Assembly (NCBI RefSeq): GCF_039962115.1 | Contig: NZ_JAMPKJ010000008.1 | Coordinates: forward strand, 1 to 64,000 | Origin: Funiculus sociatus GB2-C1 | Lineage (GTDB): Bacteria > Cyanobacteriota > Cyanobacteriia > Cyanobacteriales > FACHB-T130 | Length of the DNA stretch: 64,000 bases | Direction: 5' to 3' | Part shown: positions 19,915-29,101 of the stretch, piece by piece | Numbering within the stretch: position 1 is the first letter of the stretch | How the letters are laid out: the number at the start of each line of letters is the position of its first letter | Made by a program: the position numbers and the translations under genes | The notes under the pieces: generated by a model | Told to the model about the DNA's origin: nothing | What the model saw: the letters and a program-made list of their open reading frames with translations, nothing else | Database searches by the model: none

Positions 19915-22245
19915 GTGAGAATTCCGCTCGATTACTACCGGATTCTGGGCCTGCCAATTCAGGCTACAGCTGAACAGTTGCAGCAAGCTTATCGCGATCG
20001 CGCTCTGCAACTTCCTCGGCGCGAATATTCCGAGATTACGATCGCCGCCAGGAAACAACTGTTAGACGAAGCTTACACTGTTCTGTGCGATCCAGAACAG
20101 CGTGCCGCCTACGATGCCACCTTTCTTGGCAATGTGGAGCCTCGTACCGAAATAAACGAAGCACCAGCAAAAGCTGATGTTGACCCCTATACCCCCAGCG
20201 TCGAAATTCAAAGCGAGCAGTTTGTGGGGGCGCTGCTGATTTTGCAAGAGCTGGGAGAATACGAACTGGTGCTGAAGTTGGGACGACCCTTTCTCAGCCG
20301 CGCCAGCATCAGTTTAGAAAAAGGTCGTTTGGGCGACCCGGAACTGGTGCAGCCAGATATTGTTTTGACTCTGGCGCTGGCTTGTCTGGAACTAGGTAGA
20401 GAGCAATGGCAGCAAGGTCAATATGAAAATGCTGCTACCTCTCTGGAAACTGGTCAAGAATTACTGTTGCGAGAGGGGTTATTTGCCAGCGTGAGAGGTG
20501 AAATTCAAGCGGATCTCTATAAGTTGCGTCCCTATCGCATCTTGGAATTACTCTCGGCTAGTGAGGAAAAGGTTGCCGAACGCCGCAAAGGATTGCAGCA
20601 TCTGCAAGAAATGCTGCAAGAACGCGGCGGAATTGATGGCACAGGCGAAGATCAATCTGGGCTAAGTATTGATGACTTTCTCCGCTTCATCCAGCAGCTG
20701 CGTAGTTACTTAACTGCATCTGAACAGCAGAACCTATTTGAAGCAGAAGCTCGTCGTCCTTCGGCAGTTGCCACTTATTTAGCAGTTTATGCCCTATTAG
20801 GGCGGGGTTTTGCCGAACGACAGCCCGCCCTGATTAGACAAGCCAAGCAGATGCTGATGCGTTTGGGCAAGCGTCAGGATGTACATCTGGAACAGGCAGT
20901 GTGTGCGCTGCTACTAGGTCAAACAGAAGAAGCCAGTCGCGCTCTGGAACTCAGCCAAGAGTATGAACCTCTGGCCTTTATTCGAGAACATTCTCAGGGT
21001 GCGCCAGATTTATTACCAGGATTGTGTCTCTACGGAGAGCGCTGGTTGCAAACAGAAGTGTTTCCCCACTTCCGAGACTTGGCTTCAGTGCGGGCTTCTT
21101 TGAAGGATTATTTTGCAGATGACCAAGTTCAGGCTTACTTAGAAGAGTTGCCAGTAGAAGAAGATGTGACCAACGAGTGGGCGGTAATGCCGACTCAGCA
21201 AGTATCTTACGCGGCTGCTCCACCTGGACGGAGTGTGAGCGACCCGCCAGGATTCCGGAAACCTGTGGGGGCAGAAAGTTCCAATAACGGAGCTTCGAGG
21301 GAAGAGACAAGAGAAAATGCCGAAGATTCTTATATATCACCTCCCTTGGAACCTACTGCTGCCTCTCGACTGGCAAGTATGACTGCTACAATCGATCGTC
21401 CGCAGGCAAATGGTGGTTCTCCTCTACCGACGGCAGAGCGAATTGTTATACCGTCGCCGGAAACCGACAGGAAAGATATAGGCTTGGGTGGCGATTCTTC
21501 AGTGCGGCGCAATAATGGCAAAGCAGAAGCCAGAAACGCCACTTTCGCCAGTCGCTTACGTAGAAACGATTCTGGCTCAAAAGCATCGCCAAGTGGGGGA
21601 GATTTATCGACTCGTCGCGCCAGCAGAACATCGAAGTTGCGATCGCCAAAATCGGGACGGTTGATTTTACTCTTAATTGCCGGAATCCTAGGCGCGGGAG
21701 TTTTATTAATGCTCTTAGTCGCTACTTTCAATTGGCTACAAAAAACCCTCGGCAGTTTCTCGGAACCCGAATTAGTGGGAGAGCAACCTTGGGTACAACT
21801 GGCTGCTCCTCCTATACCTATTCCGCAACCTGGTAGTCAATTAATGGCTCCAAGTGGCCCTCTAAACGAGGAAACTGCTCGACAAGTAATTCAGATTTGG
21901 CTATCAAGTAAAGCAGATGCTTTTGGTTCAGAGCATAACGTTGATAAGTTACAGCAAATCTTAGTTAATCCAGCTTTGTCTCGCTGGCAGAGAAACGCCC
22001 AAACCGTTAAAAACAGCAACTCCTATCGGAAGTACCAGCACAAGGTCGAAGTAACATCTGTTCAGACAAGGGATACTAACCCAGATCAAGCTAGCGTAGA
22101 TGCACAGGTGAATGAAGCCGTAGATAGTTATCGAGCCGGTGAGCAAAATAAAGTCAATTCTTCCGATGAAAGTCTGCGTGTCCGTTATGACTTGGTACGC
22201 AAAGATGGTCAGTGGCTGATTAAGGATATGACTGTGCTGAAATAG
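19915..22245 (+). CDS. ftn2: Cell division protein Ftn2/ZipN (ARC6 homolog)
   Basis: Membrane anchor for the FtsZ ring in cyanobacteria and counterpart of plastid ARC6. 776 aa. The N-terminal J-like domain (DYYRILGLPIQATAEQLQQAYRDR) lacks the HPD motif needed to stimulate Hsp70, as in its relatives. A long alpha-helical region follows, then a Ser/Arg-rich linker, one membrane helix at about 580-607 (LILLLIAGILGAGVLLMLLV) and the C-terminal IMS-like domain ending RKDGQWLIKDMTVLK. GTG start with a good ribosome site (GAGGAAG, 19902-19908). Confidence 0.93.
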   Translation: MRIPLDYYRILGLPIQATAEQLQQAYRDRALQLPRREYSEITIAARKQLLDEAYTVLCDPEQRAAYDATFLGNVEPRTEINEAPAKADVDPYTPSVEIQSEQFVGALLILQELGEYELVLKLGRPFLSRASISLEKGRLGDPELVQPDIVLTLALACLELGREQWQQGQYENAATSLETGQELLLREGLFASVRGEIQADLYKLRPYRILELLSASEEKVAERRKGLQHLQEMLQERGGIDGTGEDQSGLSIDDFLRFIQQLRSYLTASEQQNLFEAEARRPSAVATYLAVYALLGRGFAERQPALIRQAKQMLMRLGKRQDVHLEQAVCALLLGQTEEASRALELSQEYEPLAFIREHSQGAPDLLPGLCLYGERWLQTEVFPHFRDLASVRASLKDYFADDQVQAYLEELPVEEDVTNEWAVMPTQQVSYAAAPPGRSVSDPPGFRKPVGAESSNNGASREETRENAEDSYISPPLEPTAASRLASMTATIDRPQANGGSPLPTAERIVIPSPETDRKDIGLGGDSSVRRNNGKAEARNATFASRLRRNDSGSKASPSGGDLSTRRASRTSKLRSPKSGRLILLLIAGILGAGVLLMLLVATFNWLQKTLGSFSEPELVGEQPWVQLAAPPIPIPQPGSQLMAPSGPLNEETARQVIQIWLSSKADAFGSEHNVDKLQQILVNPALSRWQRNAQTVKNSNSYRKYQHKVEVTSVQTRDTNPDQASVDAQVNEAVDSYRAGEQNKVNSSDESLRVRYDLVRKDGQWLIKDMTVLK

Positions 22246-22332
22246 TCACTTGTCCGTTGAAGGATTGTTAACTGCTAAGGCGAAACTGGCTAATTGTTCA
22301 AACATTAGCTATTAACTCGTGATTAATAACTA

Positions 22333-23295
22333 ATGACGGAAACCCTGTTTCACGCTTATACACCTTTAATCCTGTGGACAGGGCTGGGCCTAATCTTATT
22401 TAGATTTCTTCCCACCGCTTTGCCTAGGTTTCTGGGTCGTACTCTCTATTGGGTTGGGGTGCCGTTAGAAATTCTAGCGCTGGTTCGTCGCACCAATTTC
22501 TCTCAAAATGTTGGACTGGCACCAAGTATTACAGTGGGAGCTTTAATATTGGGTTTCACTTTGGCATGGCTGAGTTTGCGGGTTTGGAAAAAATTAGTTG
22601 CACCAGAAAGCGAACATAAAAAATATTTTTTACCTGATTTAGATCGGTCTACTCAGGGCAGTTTTATCCTAGCGGCAATGTTAGGAAATACAAGTTTTGT
22701 AGGGTTAGCGATCGCTCCCACTCTGGTTGGTACTCAAGCTGTTGGTCTGGCTGTCTTCTACAGCGTCACTCAAAACATCTTTGGGACTTACGGGCTAGGC
22801 TTATTCTTAGCCAGTTACTTTGGGCGACTATCTGTAGGTAATAGTTGGTGGATTCAAATTCGAGACGTTTTAACTGTTCCTTCCCTGTGGGCTTTCATAA
22901 CAGGATGTGTCACTCACTCAATTAAACTGCCTTCCTCCATTGAATCAGGACTACAAAGTTCTGTAGGGTTTGTCATTTCTGGAGCCTTTGTACTGATGGG
23001 TATGCGACTGGCTCAGATTCAGGGATGGAAGAGTTTTCAGACGGCTGTGCTACCTGCCATTTTAAAAGTAGTCGTTCTGCCAACACTGATCGGAATTGTG
23101 ACAACACTTTGCGGCTTGTCGGGCGAACCCCGCTTAGCAATGGTGCTGATGTCGGGTATGCCTACAGCATTTGCTGGTCTGATCCTGGCAGAGGAGTACA
23201 ACCTTAACCGAGATTTAATCGCCAGCAGTATTGTCGTGAGTACAGGATTGATGCTGCTGATGATTCCTGTATGGGTAGTTTTGTTTGGACAGTAA
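22333..23295 (+). CDS. AEC family transporter (auxin efflux carrier superfamily)
   Basis: 320 aa polytopic membrane protein with about ten hydrophobic helices arranged as two similar halves, typical of AEC permeases. Motifs include AAMLGNTSFVGLAIAPTLVG in the central helices and LMSGMPTAFAGLILAEEYNLNRDLIASSIVVSTGLM near the C-terminus. Substrates of bacterial members are usually organic acids or unknown; none can be named here. It follows ftn2 by 87 bases on the same strand. Confidence 0.85.
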   Translation: MTETLFHAYTPLILWTGLGLILFRFLPTALPRFLGRTLYWVGVPLEILALVRRTNFSQNVGLAPSITVGALILGFTLAWLSLRVWKKLVAPESEHKKYFLPDLDRSTQGSFILAAMLGNTSFVGLAIAPTLVGTQAVGLAVFYSVTQNIFGTYGLGLFLASYFGRLSVGNSWWIQIRDVLTVPSLWAFITGCVTHSIKLPSSIESGLQSSVGFVISGAFVLMGMRLAQIQGWKSFQTAVLPAILKVVVLPTLIGIVTTLCGLSGEPRLAMVLMSGMPTAFAGLILAEEYNLNRDLIASSIVVSTGLMLLMIPVWVVLFGQ

Positions 23296-23948
23296 ATCCA
23301 GCTACCCGTTACGCCAAAGCCAATATCTCAGAATTGTTAACCTCCTTTTCCCTTTAAGCGAAAGAGTTGGGGGTTAGGTTTGTCTTAATCGAATAAATAT
23401 TAACGCCAAAGCTAGAAACCCGGTTGCTCGGTTATTTGTCAGGCAATCGTGACATTTCTGCCTTACCTAGAAAGTATTTAGGCAAATGCCCCCTTGTAGT
23501 TGATCCCAGATCCCGCCAATTGTCATAAATCTATGACAATTCGATCCCCAGGTTGCCCATAACTTCGTAGATATACCTATAATCGGCCCAGAAACCCCTT
23601 GATTTAACCAGGGATTTTTTACAACATAAGATTAACAAAGCGATCCCGCGATCCCAAAGAAATGTGGAAAGCACATTTCTGAAAACATTGGCGGCCAGTT
23701 CGCTTCTCAATTCAGATGGAAAGCAAGTAAGTCTTCAAGGTGTCGTTTGAAAATCCTGCTACTTAAAAGGAAAAATCGACTCGCTCAAGACCGGAACCAA
23801 CTAAAAGACGTTACGGATTTCAGTAAGAGGCAAAATTGCCCAGCTTTCCGAAGTTGAAGAGACGCGAAACTGCACTTTGTGCGCTTCGTTAACCAGTCTC
23901 TAGAGGAGTAACCTACCTGCCGAAAGAAACTACCGGAGACAATACGTT
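23296..23948 (+). other. Long gene-free leader with several hairpins before the DUF4912 gene
   Basis: 653 bases with no credible ORF. Structured elements: a perfect 9-bp hairpin AGAAATGTG/CACATTTCT (23658-23680) with a GAAAG loop; a short GGCAA/TTGCC hairpin near 23829-23840; and a nested hairpin at 23859-23900 (outer GAGAC/GTCTC, inner GCAC/GTGC). A strong ribosome site (TAGAGGAG) follows near 23901. It does not show the conserved cores of RNase P RNA or tmRNA. It is either a long 5' leader or hosts a small RNA. Confidence 0.4.
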
Positions 23949-25202
23949 ATGGCAAAAGAACGCCCACCCCTAGAAGAGATGACATTGCGGCAACTCCGCA
24001 AAGTTGCCAGTGAATGCAGCATCTCTCGATACAGCAGGATGCGGAAAGACCAACTGCTGGCATCAATTCAAGAAGTTCAACGCACCAAGATTTCTCTCAG
24101 TCCATCTCGCACACTGGAGGCACAAGAAGAAGTGGAAGCAGCAAAATTTGAACTTGGTCAGGAAGACCGGACTGGCGGTACGCTGGCATCCGTAGACGAA
24201 GGATTAGGAGATTTACCTGGTGGTTACGGTGAAAGCCGCGTTGTCTTGATGCCTCGCGATCCGCAATGGGCTTACACGTACTGGGATATCCCCAACGAGC
24301 ATAAAGAAGACTTGCGCCGTCAGGGGGGACAACAACTAGCTCTGCGACTGTACGATGTCACAGACATGAGCCTCGAATACCAAAGCCCACACAGCATTCA
24401 GGAATATCCTTGCGACGAGTTAGCGCGGGAATGGTATTTGCCGATGCCCGTGAGCGATCGCGACTACGTTGTAGACATCGGCTACCGCTGTGCAGATGGT
24501 CGCTTTTTAGTCTTAGCTCGTTCCGCTCCCGTGCGCGTTCCTCCCGTTTATCCTAGCGACTGGATTGAAGACCAATTCATCACTCTGGACTGGGAAGAAG
24601 ATCTGCGCGGCAAAACCTTCCTCGAATTGGTTCCTCCAGCCAAGAAAATGTCAATGGCAGCAACTGGCTACGGTGCCGCCCCCGCCACTGGCAACCCAAT
24701 CTACGACGAAATCTTCGGCATGGCTCAGACCACCGAAGCTCAGCGCGTAGCAGGTTCGCTGTACGGTTCCATGCAGCAAGTATCCCTCGCAGAACAAGCC
24801 ATCAGCTCCTACGTCTTCCCCTCTGGCGTTGGTATGTGGGCAGTTCCCACCACCTCTGGTCTTACCATGTCCGGTGTTGGAATGTCGGGTGCTGGCTTCT
24901 CTGCTTCCGCAATACCTATGCGTCCGCGTCAGTTCTGGTTAATTGCCGATGCTGAGCTAATTGTTTACGGTGCTACCGAGCCTGATGCTACCGTTACCAT
25001 TGGCGGTCGTCCAATTAAGCTGAATTCAGATGGTACTTTCCGCTTCCAAATGTCCTTCCAAGATGGGTTGATTGACTATCCGATCATGGCTGTCGCGGCT
25101 GATGGCGAGCAAACCCGCTCGGTTCACATGAAGTTCACCCGCGAAACTCCTAGCCGGAATACTAACACTAAAGAAGAAGCCGTTCCCGAATGGTTGACTT
25201 AA
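23949..25202 (+). CDS. DUF4912 domain protein with N-terminal Rho-N/SAP-like helix pair
   Basis: 417 aa. Residues ~10-45 (LRQLRKVASECSISRYSRMRKDQLLASI) have the Rho-N/SAP fold seen in nucleic-acid-binding proteins. The DUF4912 core follows (RVVLMPRDPQWAYTYWDIPNEHKEDLRRQGG), then a Gly/Met-rich linker (MSGVGMSGAGFSASAIPMRP) and a C-terminal segment that looks like a second beta domain. Conserved in cyanobacteria, function unknown. Carbohydrate or surface binding has been suggested for the fold, but nothing here proves it. A long structured leader precedes it. Confidence 0.8.
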   Translation: MAKERPPLEEMTLRQLRKVASECSISRYSRMRKDQLLASIQEVQRTKISLSPSRTLEAQEEVEAAKFELGQEDRTGGTLASVDEGLGDLPGGYGESRVVLMPRDPQWAYTYWDIPNEHKEDLRRQGGQQLALRLYDVTDMSLEYQSPHSIQEYPCDELAREWYLPMPVSDRDYVVDIGYRCADGRFLVLARSAPVRVPPVYPSDWIEDQFITLDWEEDLRGKTFLELVPPAKKMSMAATGYGAAPATGNPIYDEIFGMAQTTEAQRVAGSLYGSMQQVSLAEQAISSYVFPSGVGMWAVPTTSGLTMSGVGMSGAGFSASAIPMRPRQFWLIADAELIVYGATEPDATVTIGGRPIKLNSDGTFRFQMSFQDGLIDYPIMAVAADGEQTRSVHMKFTRETPSRNTNTKEEAVPEWLT

Positions 25203-25270
25203 AAGGATGAGGGATGAACAAAAATGAATTAATTCTCCCTTCCTTCTTCAGTTCTATGTCTTGAGAAGTT

Positions 25271-25292
25271 TCCCCCGACGCAAGTTGGGGGA
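25271..25292 (+). terminator. Hairpin after the DUF4912 gene
   Basis: TCCCCC (25271-25276) pairs with GGGGGA (25287-25292), followed by TTATTATT; it lies just before the next ORF. Confidence 0.5.
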
Positions 25293-25308
25293 TTATTATT
25301 AGAAAATT

Positions 25309-25878
25309 ATGAAACCTGAACAAATCAACGCTAACCTTACAGAAATATTTGGTGCAGAAGCTATTGAGGCAACCGCACCCGGATTGTGGCAAGTAGAAAC
25401 GCCCCAAATGCGGCTGTTGGTGCTACTATCCGACGATGGATCTTGGTTGCGAGTTCTTGTACCAATCGCACCCGCTCAAGAAGCTCAACCGTTTTTGGAA
25501 CAGCTCTTAGAAGCCAACTTTGATAATACCCAGGAAAGCCGCTATGCCCTGCATCAAGAGGTGTTATGGGGCGTGTTTCAGCACAATCTCGATACTTTAA
25601 GTGGAGAGGATTTTTCAGGAGCGATCGCGCGACTGGTCTCTCTGCATCAAACAGGTTTATCTGACTGCTTTAACCAGCTCATTGAAACTCGCATCAGTCA
25701 AATTATCCTTGCTGCCAAACAACAGGGACAAACTCTGGAAGCAACACTCCAAACCTTAGATCGGTTTTATGAAGAAGGTTTAATGGGTGAAATGGATCTA
25801 GGCGCTGAAGCTCGTGAACAAGTGCTGGCAGCTTGGCGACGTCAATTAGAACGCCTGTGGCCAGAAGTGGAACCTTAA
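25309..25878 (+). CDS. CesT/YbjN-like small cytoplasmic protein
   Basis: 189 aa, acidic, no signal or membrane segment. The first ~130 residues alternate helices and strands in the manner of the type III chaperone (CesT/YbjN) fold: ATAPGLWQVETPQMRLLVLLSDDGSWLRVLVPIAP, then FLEQLLEANFDNTQ. The C-terminal ~60 residues are helical and charged. Conserved in cyanobacteria with no known role; there is no type III secretion system here, so chaperone activity would be for some other partner. Confidence 0.6.
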   Translation: MKPEQINANLTEIFGAEAIEATAPGLWQVETPQMRLLVLLSDDGSWLRVLVPIAPAQEAQPFLEQLLEANFDNTQESRYALHQEVLWGVFQHNLDTLSGEDFSGAIARLVSLHQTGLSDCFNQLIETRISQIILAAKQQGQTLEATLQTLDRFYEEGLMGEMDLGAEAREQVLAAWRRQLERLWPEVEP

Positions 25879-25899
25879 CACCATTTTAGATTTTGGAAT

Positions 25900-25921
25900 T
25901 CCCCCTAAAAATGTAGGGGGA
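25900..25921. terminator. Hairpin between the CesT-like and DUF2358 genes
   Basis: TCCCCCTA (25900-25907) pairs with TAGGGGGA (25914-25921) around a 6-base loop, 22 bases past the upstream stop. Confidence 0.55.
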
Positions 25922-26001
25922 GCGGATTTTGGATTGTCAAACCCTATCCTCTAGAGAGTTTTAGCAAACTAGGTATAACTTCTAATCATACTTTTTATCT
26001 T

Positions 26002-26406
26002 ATGGGCATCCTTCAAATTCTTAAAGAAGACTATCAGAGATTCCCAGAAAACCAGACCTTCAGCATCTATGCAAAAGATATCTTTTTCCAAGATCCCCTC
26101 AGCAAATTTCGTGGTCTTGGGAAGTATAAAGCCATGATTGGCTTTATCAACACCTTTTTTATTGCCGTCAAGATGGATTTACACGACATTCGCCAGTCAG
26201 GAGACACAATAAACATGGAGTGGACATTAAGTTGGAACACCCCGCTTCCCTGGAAACCACGCATTGCTGTTCCCGGCTGGAGCGAATTAAAAGTCAACTC
26301 CGATGGGTTAATTAATTCTCATATTGACTACTGGAAATGTTCCCGCCTCGATGTCCTAAAGCAGCATATCCCCGGTTTATCCCTTAAAGGGAATAAAAAT
26401 GAATAA
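26002..26406 (+). CDS. DUF2358 family protein
   Basis: 134 aa, cytoplasmic. It shows the NTF2/SnoaL-like layout of DUF2358: an N-terminal helix (LQILKEDYQRFPENQTFSIYAKDIFFQDPLSKFRGLGKY), then strands ending INSHIDYWKCSRLDVLKQHIPGL. Found in cyanobacteria and plants, with no assigned reaction. Confidence 0.75.
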   Translation: MGILQILKEDYQRFPENQTFSIYAKDIFFQDPLSKFRGLGKYKAMIGFINTFFIAVKMDLHDIRQSGDTINMEWTLSWNTPLPWKPRIAVPGWSELKVNSDGLINSHIDYWKCSRLDVLKQHIPGLSLKGNKNE

Positions 26407-26446
26407 TTTTTAGAGTAAATTTACTATAACGGCTTATAGAAGGTAG

Positions 26447-26563
26447 TAAAGTAAATAAATTTCATTTAGCATTTAAACTAAGGAATCAAAATCTTCAAGA
26501 ATACCTGTACTTAGAGAAAACCCGCTAAAGTAAATAAATATAAGCAATTTTCAAGCGGGGTTT
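26447..26563 (+). promoter_or_regulatory. Direct repeat and hairpin in the leader of the ArsA-like gene
   Basis: TAAAGTAAATAAAT occurs twice (26447-26460 and 26526-26539). The second copy lies in the loop of a hairpin whose arms are AAACCCGCT (26518-26526) and AGCGGGGTTT (26554-26563, one bulged G). The hairpin ends 8 bases before the ATG and could limit ribosome access. Confidence 0.4.
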
Positions 26564-26571
26564 AATTATCA

Positions 26572-27762
26572 ATGCGTGTAATTTTAATGACAGGGAAAGG
26601 GGGCGTTGGCAAAACGTCTGTAGCAGCTGCAACGGGCTTGCGTTGTGCTGAACTCGGCTATAAAACCTTAGTTCTTAGCACCGACCCCGCCCACTCTCTT
26701 GCCGACAGTTTTGACCTAGAATTAGGACACGATCCGCGTTTAGTTCGCCCCAACTTGTGGGGAGCAGAACTAGACGCGCTGATGGAATTGGAAGGCAACT
26801 GGGGTGCTGTCAAGCGCTATATCACCCAGGTTTTGCAGGCGCGGGGATTGGATGGCGTACAGGCGGAAGAATTAGCCATTCTACCTGGGATGGATGAAAT
26901 TTTCGGTTTAGTTCGCATGAAGCGCCACTACGATGAAGGCGAATTTGATGTACTCATTATTGACTCAGCTCCCACTGGAACTGCGCTAAGACTGCTAAGT
27001 TTACCGGAAGTTAGCGGTTGGTATATGAGACGTTTTTATAAGCCATTACAAGGAATATCAGTTGCTCTAAGACCTTTGGTTGAACCCATTTTTAGACCAC
27101 TTGCAGGTTTTTCTTTACCAGATAAAGAGGTTATGGATGCTCCCTATGAATTTTACGAGCAAATTGAAGCGTTGGAAAAAGTATTAACTGACAATACTCA
27201 AACTTCGGTGCGCTTAGTCACCAATCCAGAAAAAATGGTGATTAAAGAGTCTCTTCGGGCCCATGCTTATTTAAGTTTGTACAACGTTGCTACAGATTTG
27301 GTGGTGGCAAATCGGATTATACCAGAGCAAGTGACTGACCCCTTCTTTCAACGTTGGAAGGAGAATCAGCAGCAATATCGGCAGGATATTCACCAAAATT
27401 TCCATCCATTGCCTGTGAAGGAAGTTCCACTTTACTCTGAGGAAATGTGCGGTTTGGATGCCTTAGAACGGCTGAAGGAAACGCTATATAAGGACGAAGA
27501 CCCGACTCAGGTATATTACAAGGAAACGACTCTGAGAGTTGTCCAAGAAAAAAACCAGTACAGTTTGGAACTGTATTTACCTGGTATTGCCAAGGATCAA
27601 GTTCAATTGAGTAAAACTGGGGATGAATTAAATATTACCATTGGCAACCATCGGCGAAATTTGGTATTGCCGCAAGCACTGGCGGCTTTACAACCATCCG
27701 GGGCCAAGATGGAGAATGATTATCTGAAAATCCGGTTTGCGGATGCGGTTAAGGTAAGCTGA
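26572..27762 (+). CDS. ArsA/Get3-like ATPase with C-terminal Hsp20-like domain
   Basis: 396 aa. The P-loop is the deviant Walker A of the ArsA/Get3/MinD group, GKGGVGKT (residues 8-15). Switch regions follow: [13 protein letters not shown] and [17 protein letters not shown]. Residues ~325-396 form a small Hsp20/alpha-crystallin-like sandwich ([26 protein letters not shown]), an arrangement typical of the phototroph ArsA-like proteins. No CXXC zinc motif or arsenite-binding cysteines are evident and no arsenic genes are nearby, so arsenite transport is unlikely. A chaperone role for membrane proteins is a reasonable guess. Confidence 0.85.
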   Translation: MRVILMTGKGGVGKTSVAAATGLRCAELGYKTLVLSTDPAHSLADSFDLELGHDPRLVRPNLWGAELDALMELEGNWGAVKRYITQVLQARGLDGVQAEELAILPGMDEIFGLVRMKRHYDEGEFDVLIIDSAPTGTALRLLSLPEVSGWYMRRFYKPLQGISVALRPLVEPIFRPLAGFSLPDKEVMDAPYEFYEQIEALEKVLTDNTQTSVRLVTNPEKMVIKESLRAHAYLSLYNVATDLVVANRIIPEQVTDPFFQRWKENQQQYRQDIHQNFHPLPVKEVPLYSEEMCGLDALERLKETLYKDEDPTQVYYKETTLRVVQEKNQYSLELYLPGIAKDQVQLSKTGDELNITIGNHRRNLVLPQALAALQPSGAKMENDYLKIRFADAVKVS

Positions 27763-27791
27763 GAAAATTAATCTAGGCAAATTTAGGGATG

Positions 27792-27826
27792 GAGGCAGAT
27801 ACTCTAGATTCTAGAGTATCTGCCTC
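27792..27826. terminator. Bidirectional terminator between the ArsA-like gene and hli
   Basis: Perfect 16-bp stem (27792-27807 with 27811-27826) and a 3-base loop between two convergent genes. Confidence 0.85.
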
Positions 27827-27858
27827 GATTTGCTATTTGCTACTTTACGAGTAAGCTA

Positions 27859-28050
27859 TTAGCGCAGTCCTAGCCAGGTGAAAAAGTCCTGATGGGTGAA
27901 AAATTCCAGTATTAACAAAGCAACAAACCCTACCATAGCGAAGCGTCCGTTAAGTTGCTCGGCGTAGGGTGAAAAGCCAAAAGCAGGTTCTGGACTGTTA
28001 TAATCTTCTGCTGGCGTTTGTTTTGGTGTCGGAGTAGTTTCAGGATTCAT
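27859..28050 (-). CDS. High-light-inducible protein (one-helix Hlip/Scp)
   Basis: 62 aa from the ATG at 28050. It has the chlorophyll-binding helix motif of the Lhc superfamily: YAEQLNGRFAMVGFVALLILEFF, with the ELNGR-type Glu/Asn/Arg set (here EQLNGR). Hlips bind chlorophyll and carotenoid in the thylakoid and protect photosystem assembly under stress. The gene starts only 10 bases after the sdhB stop, so it is probably read from the sdhB transcript as well as from its own signals. An upstream in-frame ATG at 28110 would overlap sdhB and is rejected. Confidence 0.92.
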   Translation of the reverse strand: MNPETTPTPKQTPAEDYNSPEPAFGFSPYAEQLNGRFAMVGFVALLILEFFTHQDFFTWLGLR

Positions 28051-28060
28051 CGCTTTTAGT

Positions 28061-29101
28061 TTAATATTGGTCAGATGTTGGTTGAGATTCCAGACTTTGA
28101 ACAGATTCAATAAGCGATCGCACTACCAACGCCCCCTCGGACGGCTCAAATCCCAAAGGGAACTTACCCCGAACCAGCATTCTTAAACCCAGTGGCCCCA
28201 AGCTGATTAACCCCTTAATATCTCGAAAAGAGTTACCCACCACTTGCAGCCCAAATCGGCGTTCATCAATCCAACCGCCTTCCTTAACCAAATCAATTAA
28301 TACTTTCCGGTGGCGAACTTGGCGGCTGTCTTGGGCATCCTTCCGGTCAAGAATTTCCTGTTTAATTTTACCGATTTGATCCATTGGGGCAACATCCATC
28401 GGACAAACCGTATTGCACATAAAACAACGGGTACAGCCCCAAACGCCCTGAGTCCCCTGATTATATTTTTCCAAACGAGATTCTGTTTCAAAGTCGCGAG
28501 AATCCGTCACCATCCGGTAAGCTTTAGCTAAAGCGTGGGGGCCTACAAAATCTGGGTTCACTTCACGGGCATTGCATTCAGAATAGCAGGCACCGCATAA
28601 AATACAATTGCCTGTTTGATTCAGTTTCTCTCGCTCTTCGGGTGTTTGCAGAAACTCTCGTTCCGGGACTTGCCTTGCACCAGTGCTGACATAGGGTTCA
28701 ACAGCTTCAAGGTGATCCCAAAAGCTGTGCATATCTACCACCAAATCCTTAATTACAGGCATATTGCCCATTGGGGCAATGGTAATTTCTGGGATGGTAT
28801 CTGAGGTATTTCTCGTCGTATCTGAGGTTGTAGCACTTGCCGCTATCTGTTGCAGCCTTTGCAGTTCACTGCCCACATTTTCCTTGCAAGCTAGCGCAGA
28901 ACGACCATTGATTCGCATTCCGCAGCTGCCGCAAATTGTGTTGCGACAATTCTTGCGAAAAGCTAAACTTCCATCCTGCTCCCACTTAATACGATTTAAG
29001 CAATCCAGAATTGTGTTGCCGGGATCAACATCCAGTGTGTAAGTCTGAACTTGAGGAGGAGAATTTTGCTCCTGCCTAATGACCTTAAAAAGGACTTGCA
29101 T
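28061..29101 (-). CDS. sdhB: Succinate dehydrogenase / fumarate reductase iron-sulfur subunit
   Basis: 346 aa electron-transfer subunit. The [2Fe-2S] cysteines are Cys52, Cys57, Cys60 and Cys72 (CRNTICGSCG and SALAC). The C-terminal ferredoxin-like part has CILCGACYSEC and CTRCFMCNTVCP for the [4Fe-4S] and [3Fe-4S] clusters. It is ~100 residues longer than the E. coli subunit, as in other cyanobacteria. No sdhA or membrane-anchor gene is adjacent. In cyanobacteria SDH feeds electrons into the thylakoid plastoquinone pool. Confidence 0.92.
   Translation of the reverse strand: MQVLFKVIRQEQNSPPQVQTYTLDVDPGNTILDCLNRIKWEQDGSLAFRKNCRNTICGSCGMRINGRSALACKENVGSELQRLQQIAASATTSDTTRNTSDTIPEITIAPMGNMPVIKDLVVDMHSFWDHLEAVEPYVSTGARQVPEREFLQTPEEREKLNQTGNCILCGACYSECNAREVNPDFVGPHALAKAYRMVTDSRDFETESRLEKYNQGTQGVWGCTRCFMCNTVCPMDVAPMDQIGKIKQEILDRKDAQDSRQVRHRKVLIDLVKEGGWIDERRFGLQVVGNSFRDIKGLISLGPLGLRMLVRGKFPLGFEPSEGALVVRSLIESVQSLESQPTSDQY

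Noticed and set aside
23296-23948. RNase P RNA or tmRNA in the gene-free region
   Set aside because: The conserved cores of both RNAs could not be found on either strand.
25309-25878. Type III secretion chaperone
   Set aside because: Only a general fold resemblance; no secretion genes or effector are present.
26572-27762. Arsenite pump ATPase arsA
   Set aside because: Single P-loop domain with an Hsp20-like tail, no arsenite-binding cysteines and no ars genes nearby.
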